Shown: positions 34,362-43,429, numbered from the stretch's first letter. The stretch is DNA of 64,000 nucleotides from Arthrobacter sp. zg-Y919 (GCF_030142045.1 NZ_CP126242.1:3020268-3084267), one strand, 5' to 3'. Numbers and translations: made by a program. The notes: generated from the letters alone by a model not told the origin.

Positions 34362-34892
34362 ATGGCCCATCCCGTACCGAGCGCCCCTAAGCGGACCCCG
34401 TTGACAGCGTCAATGGGCGGCGCCGGTGCGCATACGGTACATTCCCCCCTCCCCACCGTGGAAGAGGTTTCCGCCGGCGGGATTGTGGTGGATACCTCAA
34501 CCGGGCAGCTGCAGGTGGCCATCATCGCGCGCCTGAACCGCGGCGGACGGCTGGAGTGGTGCCTGCCGAAGGGCCATCCCGAGAACGACGAGGACAACCA
34601 GGCCGCCGCCGTCCGCGAGATCGCTGAGGAAACGGGTATTGACGGCCGCATCCTCACGGCGCTGGGCAGCATCGACTACTGGTTTACGGTCAGCGGGCAC
34701 CGGGTGCACAAGACGGTCCATCATTTCCTCCTGGAAGCCTGCGGCGGGCATCTGACCATCGAGAATGATCCGGATCACGAAGCCGTGGATGTCGCGTGGG
34801 TCCCCCTGGCGGAGTTGGGCCGGCGGCTCTCCTTCCCCAATGAGCGGCGCATTGCCGACCTGGCCCGCGAAATCCTTCCGCGCTACCTCTGA
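34362..34892 (+). CDS. NUDIX hydrolase
   Basis: The 176-residue protein contains a complete NUDIX box: GHPENDEDNQAAAVREIAEE followed by TGI, matching GX5EX7REUXEEXGU. Before it lies VSAGGIVVDTSTGQLQVAII, and after it SIDYWFTVSGHRVHKTVHHF. This resembles the MutT4-type gene that is divergent from cca in actinobacteria. I chose ATG at 34362 with GGGAG just upstream; the longer start at 34209 overlaps the cca gene. It probably hydrolyses a nucleoside diphosphate derivative, exact substrate unknown. Confidence 0.92.
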   Translation: MAHPVPSAPKRTPLTASMGGAGAHTVHSPLPTVEEVSAGGIVVDTSTGQLQVAIIARLNRGGRLEWCLPKGHPENDEDNQAAAVREIAEETGIDGRILTALGSIDYWFTVSGHRVHKTVHHFLLEACGGHLTIENDPDHEAVDVAWVPLAELGRRLSFPNERRIADLAREILPRYL

Positions 34893-34968
34893 CCGCTGCC
34901 TCCGGCGCCGCCCGGACCCGGTCCCCGGTTCAAGCAATCCGGACTGCAAGTGAGAACATAGGGTCACG

Positions 34969-36630
34969 ATGGCCGAAAAGAACATAGCCCCCAGTACCGC
35001 GCGTTCCAGCGCCGTGATGGCAGCTGGCACCCTGGTATCCCGTCTCCTTGGCTTGGTCCGCACCGCTTTGCTGGCTGTCGCCATCGGCAGTACCGGGCTG
35101 GTCAGTGATGTCTTCAGCTCGGCGAATGTGCTGCCGAACTTCATTTACCTCATGGTGGCCGGCGGCGTCTTCAACGCCGTCCTGGTCCCGCAGATCATCA
35201 AGGCCAGCAGGCAGCCGGACCGGGGAGCGGAGTATGTCTCCCGCATCCTGACCCTCAGTCTCCTGGTGCTGGCGGTCCTTGCCCTTGTGGCCACGCTCGC
35301 GGCACCCGTAATCCTGCGCATCGTCCTGTCCCTGGGAGCTGACCAGCTGCCGCTGGCCACCAGCTTCGCCTACTGGCTCTTCCCGCAGATCTTCTTCTAC
35401 GGTGCCTACGCGCTCATTGGGCAGGTGCTCAATGCCAACGGACGCTTCGGCGCCTATATGTGGGCACCGGTGGTGAACAACATCGTGACCATCGCCGGGC
35501 TGCTTGTTTTCATCTCGATGATCGGCCGGGAGGAGACGTCGTCGTTCTCGCCGGAGAACTGGACCCCGCAGGCCACACTGATCCTGGCCGGCTCCACCAC
35601 GCTCGGCATCGTGCTGCAGGCTGCGGTCCTGCTGTTCCCGCTTCGCCGGCTGGGGCTGGGACTGCGCCCCTCCTTCGGCCTGCGGGGCGTGGGGCTGCGC
35701 CAGACCGGCCGGGTGGCCAAGTGGACCATCCTCACCATGCTGATCGGTAACGGCGCCTACCTCGTCTACACCCGCGTAGCCACGATCGCCACGGACGCCC
35801 GGCCGGAATACCTGGCTATGGGCCGCGAGATTGCCGGACAGCTGAACCTGGAAACCGCGTCGATGCTGTACATCATTCCGCATTCCATCATCACGCTGTC
35901 CCTGGCCACCGTGCTGTTCAACCAGATGTCCCACGCGTACACGGAAAAGAACTACGACGAGGTCCGCGCCACCCTGTCGCAGGGGCTGCGGGCCATCGGA
36001 GTGGCCACAGTGTTCTGCTCCGCGGTCCTGATTGTGCTTGCCGGGCCCATCAGTATCTGGTTCAGCGGCGGGTCCAACATTTCGGCCACCCTGCAGGCAC
36101 AGGTGCTGGTACTGCTCGCCGTGACGGCACCGTTCCTCAGTGCCTCCTTCCTCATGAACCGCGCGTTCTACGCAGACGAGGACGCCAAGACACCGCTGAT
36201 CATGCAGATCATCCTGTCCGCGTTCGGCCTGGCCCTGGCCGCGTGCGCGGCGGCCCTGCCGCCGGACAGGATCATCTTCGGACTGGCCATCGCCTACTCG
36301 CTTGGAAATATTGGCGCGGTCACGGTCAGCCATATCTTCCTTAAGCGCAGCCTGGGCGACTACGGCGCCGGGCACGTCGTGGACGTCCATATCCGTCTCG
36401 TGGCTGCCGCACTCGGCGCGGCCGCTGCCGGTGCGGCAGCGCTCTGGCTGATGGGCGGATACACAGTGGAGGGCTTCGCCTGGCAGTCCCTGGGTTCCGC
36501 CACCGTGGTGATGGTGGTCTGCGGTGCCTTGATGGCCGGCGTGTACTACGTGTTGCTTCGGGTGTTGCGGGTCTCCGAGCTGGACGCTTTCCTCCGCCCG
36601 ATCCTTGCCAAACTCCGCCGGACTGCCTAA
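34969..36630 (+). CDS. murJ: Lipid II flippase MurJ
   Basis: MurJ moves lipid II across the membrane for peptidoglycan synthesis. The 553-residue protein has about 14 hydrophobic segments and starts RSSAVMAAGTLVSRLLGLVR, the family N-terminus, with NVLPNFIYLMVAGGVFNAVL, FFYGAYALIGQVLNANGRFG and APVVNNIVTI following. It ends at the membrane domain; the C-terminal pseudokinase and extracellular parts that mycobacterial MviN carries are encoded by the next gene. It is 76 bases downstream of the NUDIX gene. Confidence 0.95.
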   Translation: MAEKNIAPSTARSSAVMAAGTLVSRLLGLVRTALLAVAIGSTGLVSDVFSSANVLPNFIYLMVAGGVFNAVLVPQIIKASRQPDRGAEYVSRILTLSLLVLAVLALVATLAAPVILRIVLSLGADQLPLATSFAYWLFPQIFFYGAYALIGQVLNANGRFGAYMWAPVVNNIVTIAGLLVFISMIGREETSSFSPENWTPQATLILAGSTTLGIVLQAAVLLFPLRRLGLGLRPSFGLRGVGLRQTGRVAKWTILTMLIGNGAYLVYTRVATIATDARPEYLAMGREIAGQLNLETASMLYIIPHSIITLSLATVLFNQMSHAYTEKNYDEVRATLSQGLRAIGVATVFCSAVLIVLAGPISIWFSGGSNISATLQAQVLVLLAVTAPFLSASFLMNRAFYADEDAKTPLIMQIILSAFGLALAACAAALPPDRIIFGLAIAYSLGNIGAVTVSHIFLKRSLGDYGAGHVVDVHIRLVAAALGAAAAGAAALWLMGGYTVEGFAWQSLGSATVVMVVCGALMAGVYYVLLRVLRVSELDAFLRPILAKLRRTA

Positions 36631-36783
36631 AGTGCCGACTCCGGCATTGGCCGGTGTCACAGGTAGCATGGGAACAAAGCAGGCAGTTCAGGGCTGCGGC
36701 AATCGGCCGCGTTCGGTGTCCGTGAACGAACATCCAGATTCAAGCAGAACGTTTAAGCATGACGCAGTTCATCGCCGTTCATG

Positions 36784-36819
36784 TTGATTGCCGTTTTCAT
36801 TTTGATTGCCGTTTTCATT
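36784..36819 (+). repeat. Exact 18-bp tandem duplication in a leader
   Basis: TTGATTGCCGTTTTCATT occurs twice, back to back (36784-36801 and 36802-36819). The second copy ends one base before the ribosome binding site GGAGG of the next gene. It could be a recent slippage duplication that alters spacing or leader folding. Confidence 0.9.
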
Positions 36820-36829
36820 GGAGGAACAC

Positions 36830-38284
36830 GTGCCACAGTCGGTAGACGTCGGTTCAGTACTGGGCGGCCGTTACAAGGTGACCGCGCTGGTGCTTGCCTC
36901 GGCGGAGCAGGATCTGGTGCTCGATGGTGTGGACCAGGTCCTGAACCGTTCCGTGAGCATCCTCCTGGCCGCCCCCGTGAACGCCAGCCAGGTCTCGGCA
37001 AGCGCGCGTGAAATCGCCACCGGTGAACGCCACGGAAATGTCCAGGTGCTGGATTTGGGCGTCAGCGACGGCCGCACCTACCTGATCACCAACAATGCCA
37101 ACGCCGCAGATCTGCTGGACCTGGTTATCGAGCGGGATGGCCCCTACGTGGAGCCGTTCTTCACCGACACCCTGGGGTCCGAAATCTTTGGTGTAGCGCG
37201 CTCCCGGGAACCGGAAGTCGTCGAAGATGACCGCTACGTCGAGTACGAGGACCCCGCTCCCCGCCGGCCGCTGCTTTCCGGCGCCAACAAGCCCCGGCTG
37301 CCGAAGTTCGGCCGCACGGGTGCCGCAGCCGGCGCTGTCGCCGGCGCCGCTGCCGCGGATGCCCGGGGCGAAGCAGTCTCCGGCGGTGCCACTGTTCCTG
37401 CACCGCCCGCAGTCCGGCCCAAGCAGTCCGCCCCCACCGCACCGGCGGCCAAGGTCACCAAGTGGGAAGATGACGAACCGCAGGCTGCCGCCGTGCCGCA
37501 GCGCAACGGCCGTTCGGCGTCGACCTTCCCCAAGTCCGCCCTTGCCGCCGGCAGCTACGACGACGGCGACCGCTACGACGGCGGATATGGGGACCCCGAT
37601 GAGGACTATGACGACGGGGATAAGCCGAACCGCAAACCCGGGCGCATCCTCATCGGCGCCGTCCTCAGCCTCGTGCTCGTTGTTGCCGTGGTTCTCGCGG
37701 TTTCACAGCTGGGCAAGTTGGGGGAGCTGTTCGGTGCCGACCCCGAGGCCGGCGCTACCACTGAACCGACCCAGGACGCTGCTCCGGCCCCGAGCGCCAG
37801 CGCGGCCGACCCCGCACCGGCAGCGGAGATAGCGGGCATCACGCGGCTGGTACCGGGTAATCCGCAGCTGGACTCCGCCAATGACGGCGCCCTGCCCCAG
37901 ATGATCGACGGCAACCCTTCCTCGTACTGGTCCAGCTACGTTTACGCCAGCGATACCTTCGGCGGGCTCGCCACGAGCCTGGCGATGGTGGTGGACCTTG
38001 GTGCCGACTCTGAGGTCAACGAGGTCGACATCACCCAGATGAACGGTTCTTCGGGGGGCAGCTTCTCCATCATGCTCAACGACACCCCCGACCTGAACGG
38101 TGCGACATCGGTGGCCCAAAGCGGCTTTACCGGTCCCACCACGAGCATTCCGGTGCCCAAGGTGGACGGACAGCCAGCCACTGCCCGTTACGTCATCGTC
38201 AACTTCACGCAGCTGCCGCGCCTCAACGGCGTCCAGGCCGCGTATCCCTGGGGACTGAGGATCGCCGAAATCGGCGTGTCCTGA
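36830..38284 (+). CDS. Membrane protein with degenerate kinase-like N-terminus and discoidin-like C-terminus
   Basis: The 484-residue product has three parts. Residues 1 to about 130 look like the N-lobe of a Ser/Thr kinase (VGSVLGGRYKVTALVLAS, then SILLAAP where VAIK is expected), with no catalytic HRD or DFG. A disordered Ala/Pro linker follows. A membrane helix (ILIGAVLSLVLVVAVVLAV) is near 272-292. The outer domain, about 340-484, has a discoidin/F5-8 style pattern (MIDGNPSSYWSSYVY, SLAMVVDLGADSEVNEV). This equals the C-terminal half of mycobacterial MviN. GTG at 36830 follows GGAGG. It probably links MurJ activity to phospho-signalling. Confidence 0.8.
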   Translation: MPQSVDVGSVLGGRYKVTALVLASAEQDLVLDGVDQVLNRSVSILLAAPVNASQVSASAREIATGERHGNVQVLDLGVSDGRTYLITNNANAADLLDLVIERDGPYVEPFFTDTLGSEIFGVARSREPEVVEDDRYVEYEDPAPRRPLLSGANKPRLPKFGRTGAAAGAVAGAAAADARGEAVSGGATVPAPPAVRPKQSAPTAPAAKVTKWEDDEPQAAAVPQRNGRSASTFPKSALAAGSYDDGDRYDGGYGDPDEDYDDGDKPNRKPGRILIGAVLSLVLVVAVVLAVSQLGKLGELFGADPEAGATTEPTQDAAPAPSASAADPAPAAEIAGITRLVPGNPQLDSANDGALPQMIDGNPSSYWSSYVYASDTFGGLATSLAMVVDLGADSEVNEVDITQMNGSSGGSFSIMLNDTPDLNGATSVAQSGFTGPTTSIPVPKVDGQPATARYVIVNFTQLPRLNGVQAAYPWGLRIAEIGVS

Positions 38285-38414
38285 CCCCTCCGCTTCAAAC
38301 CGGCCGCCAGGCCGCGATCAGCATGACCCGAGCAGGCCCCCCGGAATAAGCTGGAACCGGTAATGGTTGTGCCGTGTGGATCCCGTAGTTCAACAAGGAA
38401 GAGGAACACTCCCC

Positions 38415-39461
38415 GTGAGCACCGTAAACCCCGTAGCCACCACCGACGGCGCCGCTGCTGCCGGCGACGTCCGCGAGGTCATCATCGTCGGCTCCGGCCC
38501 CTCCGGATACACCGCTGCCGTCTACGCGGCCCGTGCCAACCTGAAGCCGCTCCTGATCGCCGGCTCCGTCACTGCCGGCGGCGAGCTGATGAACACCACC
38601 GATGTGGAGAACTTCCCCGGCTTCCCCGAAGGCATCATGGGTCCGGACCTGATGGCCAACTTCGAAAAGCAGGCTGCCCGCTTCGGCACCGAAATCCTCT
38701 TCGAGGACGTGACCGAGGTTGACCTCACCGGCGACATCAAGACAGTCACCATCGGCACCGGAGAAACCTTCCGTGCCCGCGCCATCATCATCTCGACCGG
38801 TTCCGCTTACCGGGAACTGGGCCTGCCGGATGAGAAGCGGCTCTCCGGGCGCGGCGTCAGCTGGTGTGCCACCTGCGACGGTTTCTTCTTCAAGGGCCAG
38901 GACATCGCCGTCGTCGGCGGCGGTGACTCCGCACTGGAGGAAGCACTCTTCCTCACCAAGTTCGCCGCTTCCGTGACCGTGGTGCACCGCCGGGACAGCC
39001 TGCGTGCCTCCAAGATCATGCAGGAGCGGGCCCTCTCCCACGAGAAGATCCGCTTTGCCTGGGATTCGGAAGTTGCTGCCATCCGCGGCGAGGACAAGGT
39101 CACCGGCCTGGTGCTGCGCAACACGAAGGACGGCTCGGAGTCCGAGCTGAACGTCACCGGCGTGTTCGTAGCCATCGGCAACGATCCCCGCGTGGATCTG
39201 GTGCGCGGCCAGCTGGAACTCACGCAGGAAGGCACCATCGCCGTCCTCGGGCGGACCTCCAAGACCTCGCTGCCCGGCGTTTTCGCCGCCGGCGATGTCA
39301 TTGACCCGACCTACCGGCAGGCAATCACGGCCTCCGGCTCCGGCTGTGTGGCAGCCGTCGACGTCGAGCACTACCTTGCCGATCTGGGCGGATCCGTCTC
39401 CACCGCGGCGGAGGTTCCCACCCCGCCGTCCGAGGCTGTCTCCGAACACGCAGCCCTTTAA
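38415..39461 (+). CDS. trxB: Thioredoxin reductase
   Basis: TrxB uses NADPH to reduce thioredoxin through FAD and a CXXC pair. The 348-residue protein has the FAD motif IIVGSGPSGYTAAVYAARA, the redox centre WCATCDGFFF, the NADPH motif VVGGGDSALEEALFL and the C-terminal FAD motif FAAGDVIDPTYRQAITASGS. A 30-residue Ala-rich tail follows. I chose GTG at 38415 behind GAGGAAC; the longer reading from 38367 has no ribosome binding site. trxA follows 28 bases later. Confidence 0.97.
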   Translation: MSTVNPVATTDGAAAAGDVREVIIVGSGPSGYTAAVYAARANLKPLLIAGSVTAGGELMNTTDVENFPGFPEGIMGPDLMANFEKQAARFGTEILFEDVTEVDLTGDIKTVTIGTGETFRARAIIISTGSAYRELGLPDEKRLSGRGVSWCATCDGFFFKGQDIAVVGGGDSALEEALFLTKFAASVTVVHRRDSLRASKIMQERALSHEKIRFAWDSEVAAIRGEDKVTGLVLRNTKDGSESELNVTGVFVAIGNDPRVDLVRGQLELTQEGTIAVLGRTSKTSLPGVFAAGDVIDPTYRQAITASGSGCVAAVDVEHYLADLGGSVSTAAEVPTPPSEAVSEHAAL

Positions 39462-39489
39462 TTCCATTCCCCGCTAGGAGAGCAACATC

Positions 39490-39816
39490 ATGAGCAACGC
39501 AAAAGCAGTAACCGACGCTTCTTTCGGTACCGACGTCCTCACCGCGGACAAGCCGGTTATCGTGGATTTCTGGGCTGAATGGTGCGGCCCCTGCCGCATG
39601 CTGTCCCCCATCCTTGACGACATCGCCGCCCAGTACAGCGACAAGGTGGACGTCGTGAAGGTGAACGTGGACGAAAACCCGGCCATCGCCGCCCAGTACG
39701 GCATCACCTCCATTCCCGCCGTGTACGTCTTCAAGGGCGGCGAGGTAGCGGCGACCTCCATCGGCGCCAAGCCGAAGCAGGTCCTTGAGCAGGAATTCGC
39801 GGCTTTCCTGAAGTAA
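39490..39816 (+). CDS. trxA: Thioredoxin
   Basis: The 108-residue protein has the full thioredoxin layout: VIVDFWAEWCGPCRMLSPIL with the WCGPC active site near residues 31-35, VVKVNVDENPAIAAQYGI, and the cis-proline loop SIPAVYVFKGG. AGGAGAGCAAC precedes the ATG. It lies 28 bases after trxB and six bases before the CwlM-like gene, giving a trxB-trxA-cwlM unit that is conserved at this chromosomal site in actinobacteria. Confidence 0.98.
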   Translation: MSNAKAVTDASFGTDVLTADKPVIVDFWAEWCGPCRMLSPILDDIAAQYSDKVDVVKVNVDENPAIAAQYGITSIPAVYVFKGGEVAATSIGAKPKQVLEQEFAAFLK

Positions 39817-39822
39817 TAACTC

Positions 39823-41016
39823 ATGACTGTGCATGGTGAAAGCCTGCGGAGGCTGGATTGCAGCCGGCGCGTAGTGACGCTTCGAGAAGCGTTGCTGCGT
39901 GCCGGCGTCACCTTGTCCTACCTGGCACCGGACGCCGTAACCGATCCGACTGTCTTCGACGACCACGTCGACGCTGCGGTCCGCGCGTTCCAACAGAGCC
40001 GCGGTCTGATCGTGGACGGCGTTGCCGGTCCGGACACCCAGCGCGCTCTCTCGGAAGCACAGTTCCGGTTCGGAGACCGCACCCTGGACTACGTTGAGGG
40101 TGCGCAGCTGCGCGGCGACGACGTCGCCGAACTGCAGCGCCACCTCTCCCACCTGGGCTTCTACTACGGCCACATCGACGGCAGTTTCGGGGTACGCACC
40201 CGCTACGCCGTGGCCGAACTGCAGCAGAACCTCGGGCTGCCGGGCAGCGGCGTGTGCGACGGCGACACCATGCAGGCAATGTCCCGGGTCAACCGGGCCA
40301 TTTCGCCCAGCCAGGCCTTTGCCCTGCGTGACTACGAGCGGCTGGACCGCGCCACCGCCGCGCTCCGCGGCCGCATCATTTCCGTGAACATCGGCCGTTC
40401 CCCCCGGGAGTCCCCGCATACCGCCGAACGCCTCACCGGGAATCCCCTGACCGAGGTACTGATCACCACGGACATCGCGGAGCGGGTTGAACGCATCCTG
40501 CGGGAGTTCGGAGCCCAGTTGGTCCCGCAGCAGGCCGGCTCGGTCCGCGACCCGGGATCGCGGTGGAACAGCCCCAGCCTGAACCTGGACATCCACTGCG
40601 ACTGGCTCGACCAGCAGGCGGCCTCCGGCATGGCGGCCTACTACTGGGGACTGCCCGGCACGGGCGAGGCACGCTCCCCCATTGGCCACCGCGCCGCTGT
40701 CCTGCTGATGAAGGAACTCGGCGCGCGCACCGATCTGGACAACCTGGGGGTGCACGCCCGGACCTGGGACACCCTGAAGGTTCCGGGAGTCCCCTCCGTG
40801 GGGCTGGATCTGGGCTACCTCAGCAATAGGCACGACGCCGAACGCCTCGCCGACCCGGTCTTCCGCCAGACGGTGGCCGACTCCATTGTGATCGGCATCC
40901 AGCGCCTGTATCTGCTGGAAGAGGAAGACCAGCCCACGGGCACGTTGGCCCTGGACGATGTGTTGAAGTTCAACCCGGCCCAGACCGAAGCAAACCGTCA
41001 GGTATCCGGACTCTAG
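39823..41016 (+). CDS. cwlM: CwlM-like N-acetylmuramoyl-L-alanine amidase homologue, probably inactive
   Basis: The 397-residue protein has two N-terminal peptidoglycan-binding domains (AAVRAFQQSRGLIVDGVAG and ELQRHLSHLGFYYGHIDGSF as their cores) and a C-terminal Amidase_3 fold from about residue 180. There is no signal peptide. The zinc-binding DPGHGG of active amidases is replaced by SVNIGRSPRE, and the final catalytic EVGFLSN reads DLGYLSN. Only the LDIHCDW histidine remains clear. In mycobacteria CwlM is a cytoplasmic regulator of MurA rather than an enzyme. The position after trxA matches mycobacterial cwlM. Confidence 0.88.
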   Translation: MTVHGESLRRLDCSRRVVTLREALLRAGVTLSYLAPDAVTDPTVFDDHVDAAVRAFQQSRGLIVDGVAGPDTQRALSEAQFRFGDRTLDYVEGAQLRGDDVAELQRHLSHLGFYYGHIDGSFGVRTRYAVAELQQNLGLPGSGVCDGDTMQAMSRVNRAISPSQAFALRDYERLDRATAALRGRIISVNIGRSPRESPHTAERLTGNPLTEVLITTDIAERVERILREFGAQLVPQQAGSVRDPGSRWNSPSLNLDIHCDWLDQQAASGMAAYYWGLPGTGEARSPIGHRAAVLLMKELGARTDLDNLGVHARTWDTLKVPGVPSVGLDLGYLSNRHDAERLADPVFRQTVADSIVIGIQRLYLLEEEDQPTGTLALDDVLKFNPAQTEANRQVSGL

Positions 41017-41033
41017 GCCCGGTCCTGCACGTT

Positions 41034-41073
41034 CGAAGCGGCACCCCTGATTCAGGGGTGCCGCTTCGTTTTT
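41034..41073 (+). terminator. Strong Rho-independent terminator after cwlM
   Basis: Perfect 16-bp arms CGAAGCGGCACCCCTG and CAGGGGTGCCGCTTCG with an ATT loop are followed by TTTTT. It closes the trxB-trxA-cwlM transcript and marks the left boundary of the accessory glycan cluster. Confidence 0.93.
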
Positions 41074-41148
41074 CCCCATACCCGAGCGATGGGCACGAGT
41101 AGGTGTGCGGATACGCGTTTGGCGAGCGGTTTTCCCCGCCGGAGCGCG

Positions 41149-41182
41149 GAAACTACTCGGAATCGAGCATGAAACTACTTGG
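41149..41182 (+). promoter_or_regulatory. Direct repeats upstream of the glycan-cluster promoter
   Basis: GAAACTACTCGG (41149-41160) and GAAACTACTTGG (41171-41182) are 22 bases apart start to start, about two helical turns, so a protein could bind both on one DNA face. A related TAACTACTACTCG lies at 43493-43505, upstream of the GT2 gene. Confidence 0.4.
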
Positions 41183-41220
41183 CCTGAGCGGATATGGTGG
41201 CTTGTCCACCGGGACCCTCA

Positions 41221-41248
41221 CTGGACCTCCGGACCGTTGCGCTAGCAT
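41221..41248 (+). promoter_or_regulatory. Promoter candidate for the glycan cluster
   Basis: -35 CTGGAC (41221-41226), 16-base spacer, -10 TAGCAT (41243-41248), 52 bases upstream of the acyltransferase start. The -35 is weak, which would suit an activator bound at the repeats at 41149-41182. Confidence 0.35.
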
Positions 41249-41299
41249 TACCGTCGATGCGGCAGGATCCGGAGGCCGTTCCTAACCCAGAGGGCGCTG

Positions 41300-43429
41300 A
41301 TGCGATCCACTTTCCCTTCCCTGAAGAGCCGTGAGCCCGCCCGCCCCGCAGCTCCGGGCGCACGCCTCCGGCCGGACGTCCAGGGCCTCAGGGCAGTCGC
41401 GGTGGCCGTCGTCGTGCTCGACCACCTTGTTGGCTGGCCGAGCGGCGGTTTTATCGGTGTCGACATTTTCTTCGTGATTTCCGGATTCCTGATCACGGGA
41501 CTCCTCCTGCGCGAATACGAAAAGACCGGTTCCATCTCCTTTGCGAACTTCTACCGTCGCCGCATCAAGCGGATCCTCCCGGCATCCACACTCGCGATCG
41601 CGGTGACGCTGGCGTGCTCCTTCCTGATCTTCGGGCAGGGACGCTTCATGGAGACGCTCAAGGATGGCGCCGCCGCCGCGCTCTTCAGCGCGAATTGGCG
41701 GTTCTCGGCCACCGGTACCAACTATTTCCGGGCCAACGGCCCGGTCTCCCCCCTCCAGCATTTCTGGTCGCTCTCGGTGGAGGAGCAGTTCTATTTCGCC
41801 TGGCCGGCGGTGATGCTGCTGGCCCTGACCCTGGTGGTCAGGCGGGGCGGCGGCCGGCACCACGCGCGGCTCGGTGCGGGCATGGTCATCGGGCTGGTCT
41901 CCCTCGTCTCCCTCGCCTGGGCGGTGTGGGAGACCCAGTCGCTGCCCACGCGTGCCTACTTTTCGACCTTCTCCCGCATCTGGGAGCTGGGTGCCGGAGC
42001 AGCGCTGGCCTTCACTGCACCGCTGTGCGCCCGTCTTCCGGCCCGGCTGCGGCCGGTGATTGCCTGGCTCGGCCTCGCGACGATGGCGGCAGGTCTCTTC
42101 CTTATCGATTCCTCATCAGCGTTTCCCGCACCCTGGGCCCTTCTCCCCGTAGCCGGCGCCGTCCTCGTGATCCTCGCCGGAACCGGGACCAGCGAACATC
42201 GGTTCCTCCTTCCCCTTACCAACCCCGTGAGCGGGTACCTGGGGAACATCTCCTATTCCCTGTACCTGTGGCACTTCCCGGTGATCATCTTCGCCGGGGC
42301 GGTCTTCGTCGAGCGGTCGCCGCTGTTTTACGTCGGCTGTGTGACCGCTATGCTCCTGGCCTCCGTGTTCTCGTTCCACCTTGTCGAGGATCCGGTCCGC
42401 AGATCTCCGTGGTTGTCCGGCGGCCGCACTCCGGCGGTTACGGAGGTGACACGCGGCACCGGGTTCCGGCGGGCTGCCGTCGCCGCCGCGGTTACCGCCC
42501 TGATCACCGCTGCCGCGGTTCCCTTCATTCCCGCGCAGGAGAAGGAAATCCGCCTGGCAAACGTTCTCCCGGCAGGGGTGTCGAAGGAGACGGCGGACCT
42601 GCAGGAGCAGATCCGCACCGCCCTCGGCAGCACCGAGTGGCCGGAGCTGAGCCCCTCCCTGGACGATGCCATGGTGGGCCTCGAGGCGCCGAAGGAGATC
42701 ACGGCCTGCGGCGGCACCGGGCGTCTCGTGGTCGAGAGGTGTACCTGGGGCGATCCGGACGCCCGGCACCACGCCGTCGTCGTCGGCGATTCGATCGCCA
42801 TGACCTGGGTGTCACCACTCCGGGAAGCGCTCGGATCTGACAACGATTGGGACGTGACCAGTCTGGGCACGTTCGGCTGCACGTTCACCGATCTGCTGAT
42901 CGAGAACCCCGAACCCGAAGTAGTGCAGGCCTGCGAAGGACGGAAGTCCCAGGCCATCGCTGCCATCAAGGAGCTGCAGCCGGACGTCGTCTTCATTGCC
43001 AACACCTACGAGCCGCGTTTTCCCGCGTTCTGGAACCGGCCGATGACCCCGCAGGAGTGGCAGGGAAGCATGGACACCATGCTTCAGCGGTTCGGCGGCT
43101 CCGTGGACCGTGTGGTCTTCCTTGCCCCGCCGCCGCTCTACACGGACATCACGGACTGCTACTCGAAAATGGCCCAGCCCTCGTACTGCGCAGGCACCAT
43201 CGATCCCCAGTGGCGCACCTTTGCGACGGCGGAGATGGAACTCGCCGACACCGTAGGTGCTTCCTTCGTCAATCCGGAACTGTGGTTCTGCGCGGAGGAC
43301 TGGTGCCCCAGCTTCGTCGGCACCACGCCCACGAAGCGCGACCTTGTCCACATGACGCCCGCATATCAGGTGAAGGTGGCCCCGGCGCTGCGGGCCGAGC
43401 TCCTCGACCAGGGCATAGTCGACTTCTAG
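41300..43429 (+). CDS. OafA-type acyltransferase with C-terminal SGNH domain
   Basis: The 709-residue protein has an acyltransferase-3 membrane domain with about 11 segments (LRPDVQGLRAVAVAVVVLDH near residue 23, GVDIFFVISGFLITGLLLRE, NFYRRRIKRILPA, PLQHFWSLSVEEQFYFAWP). An extracellular SGNH esterase-like domain follows from about residue 460. The serine is in VVGDSIAMTW (about 497) and the Asp/His pair in KRDLVHMT (about 681/684). Such fusions O-acetylate cell-envelope sugars. It is the first gene of the accessory cluster; 172 bases separate it from the GT2 gene. Confidence 0.92.
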   Translation: MRSTFPSLKSREPARPAAPGARLRPDVQGLRAVAVAVVVLDHLVGWPSGGFIGVDIFFVISGFLITGLLLREYEKTGSISFANFYRRRIKRILPASTLAIAVTLACSFLIFGQGRFMETLKDGAAAALFSANWRFSATGTNYFRANGPVSPLQHFWSLSVEEQFYFAWPAVMLLALTLVVRRGGGRHHARLGAGMVIGLVSLVSLAWAVWETQSLPTRAYFSTFSRIWELGAGAALAFTAPLCARLPARLRPVIAWLGLATMAAGLFLIDSSSAFPAPWALLPVAGAVLVILAGTGTSEHRFLLPLTNPVSGYLGNISYSLYLWHFPVIIFAGAVFVERSPLFYVGCVTAMLLASVFSFHLVEDPVRRSPWLSGGRTPAVTEVTRGTGFRRAAVAAAVTALITAAAVPFIPAQEKEIRLANVLPAGVSKETADLQEQIRTALGSTEWPELSPSLDDAMVGLEAPKEITACGGTGRLVVERCTWGDPDARHHAVVVGDSIAMTWVSPLREALGSDNDWDVTSLGTFGCTFTDLLIENPEPEVVQACEGRKSQAIAAIKELQPDVVFIANTYEPRFPAFWNRPMTPQEWQGSMDTMLQRFGGSVDRVVFLAPPPLYTDITDCYSKMAQPSYCAGTIDPQWRTFATAEMELADTVGASFVNPELWFCAEDWCPSFVGTTPTKRDLVHMTPAYQVKVAPALRAELLDQGIVDF

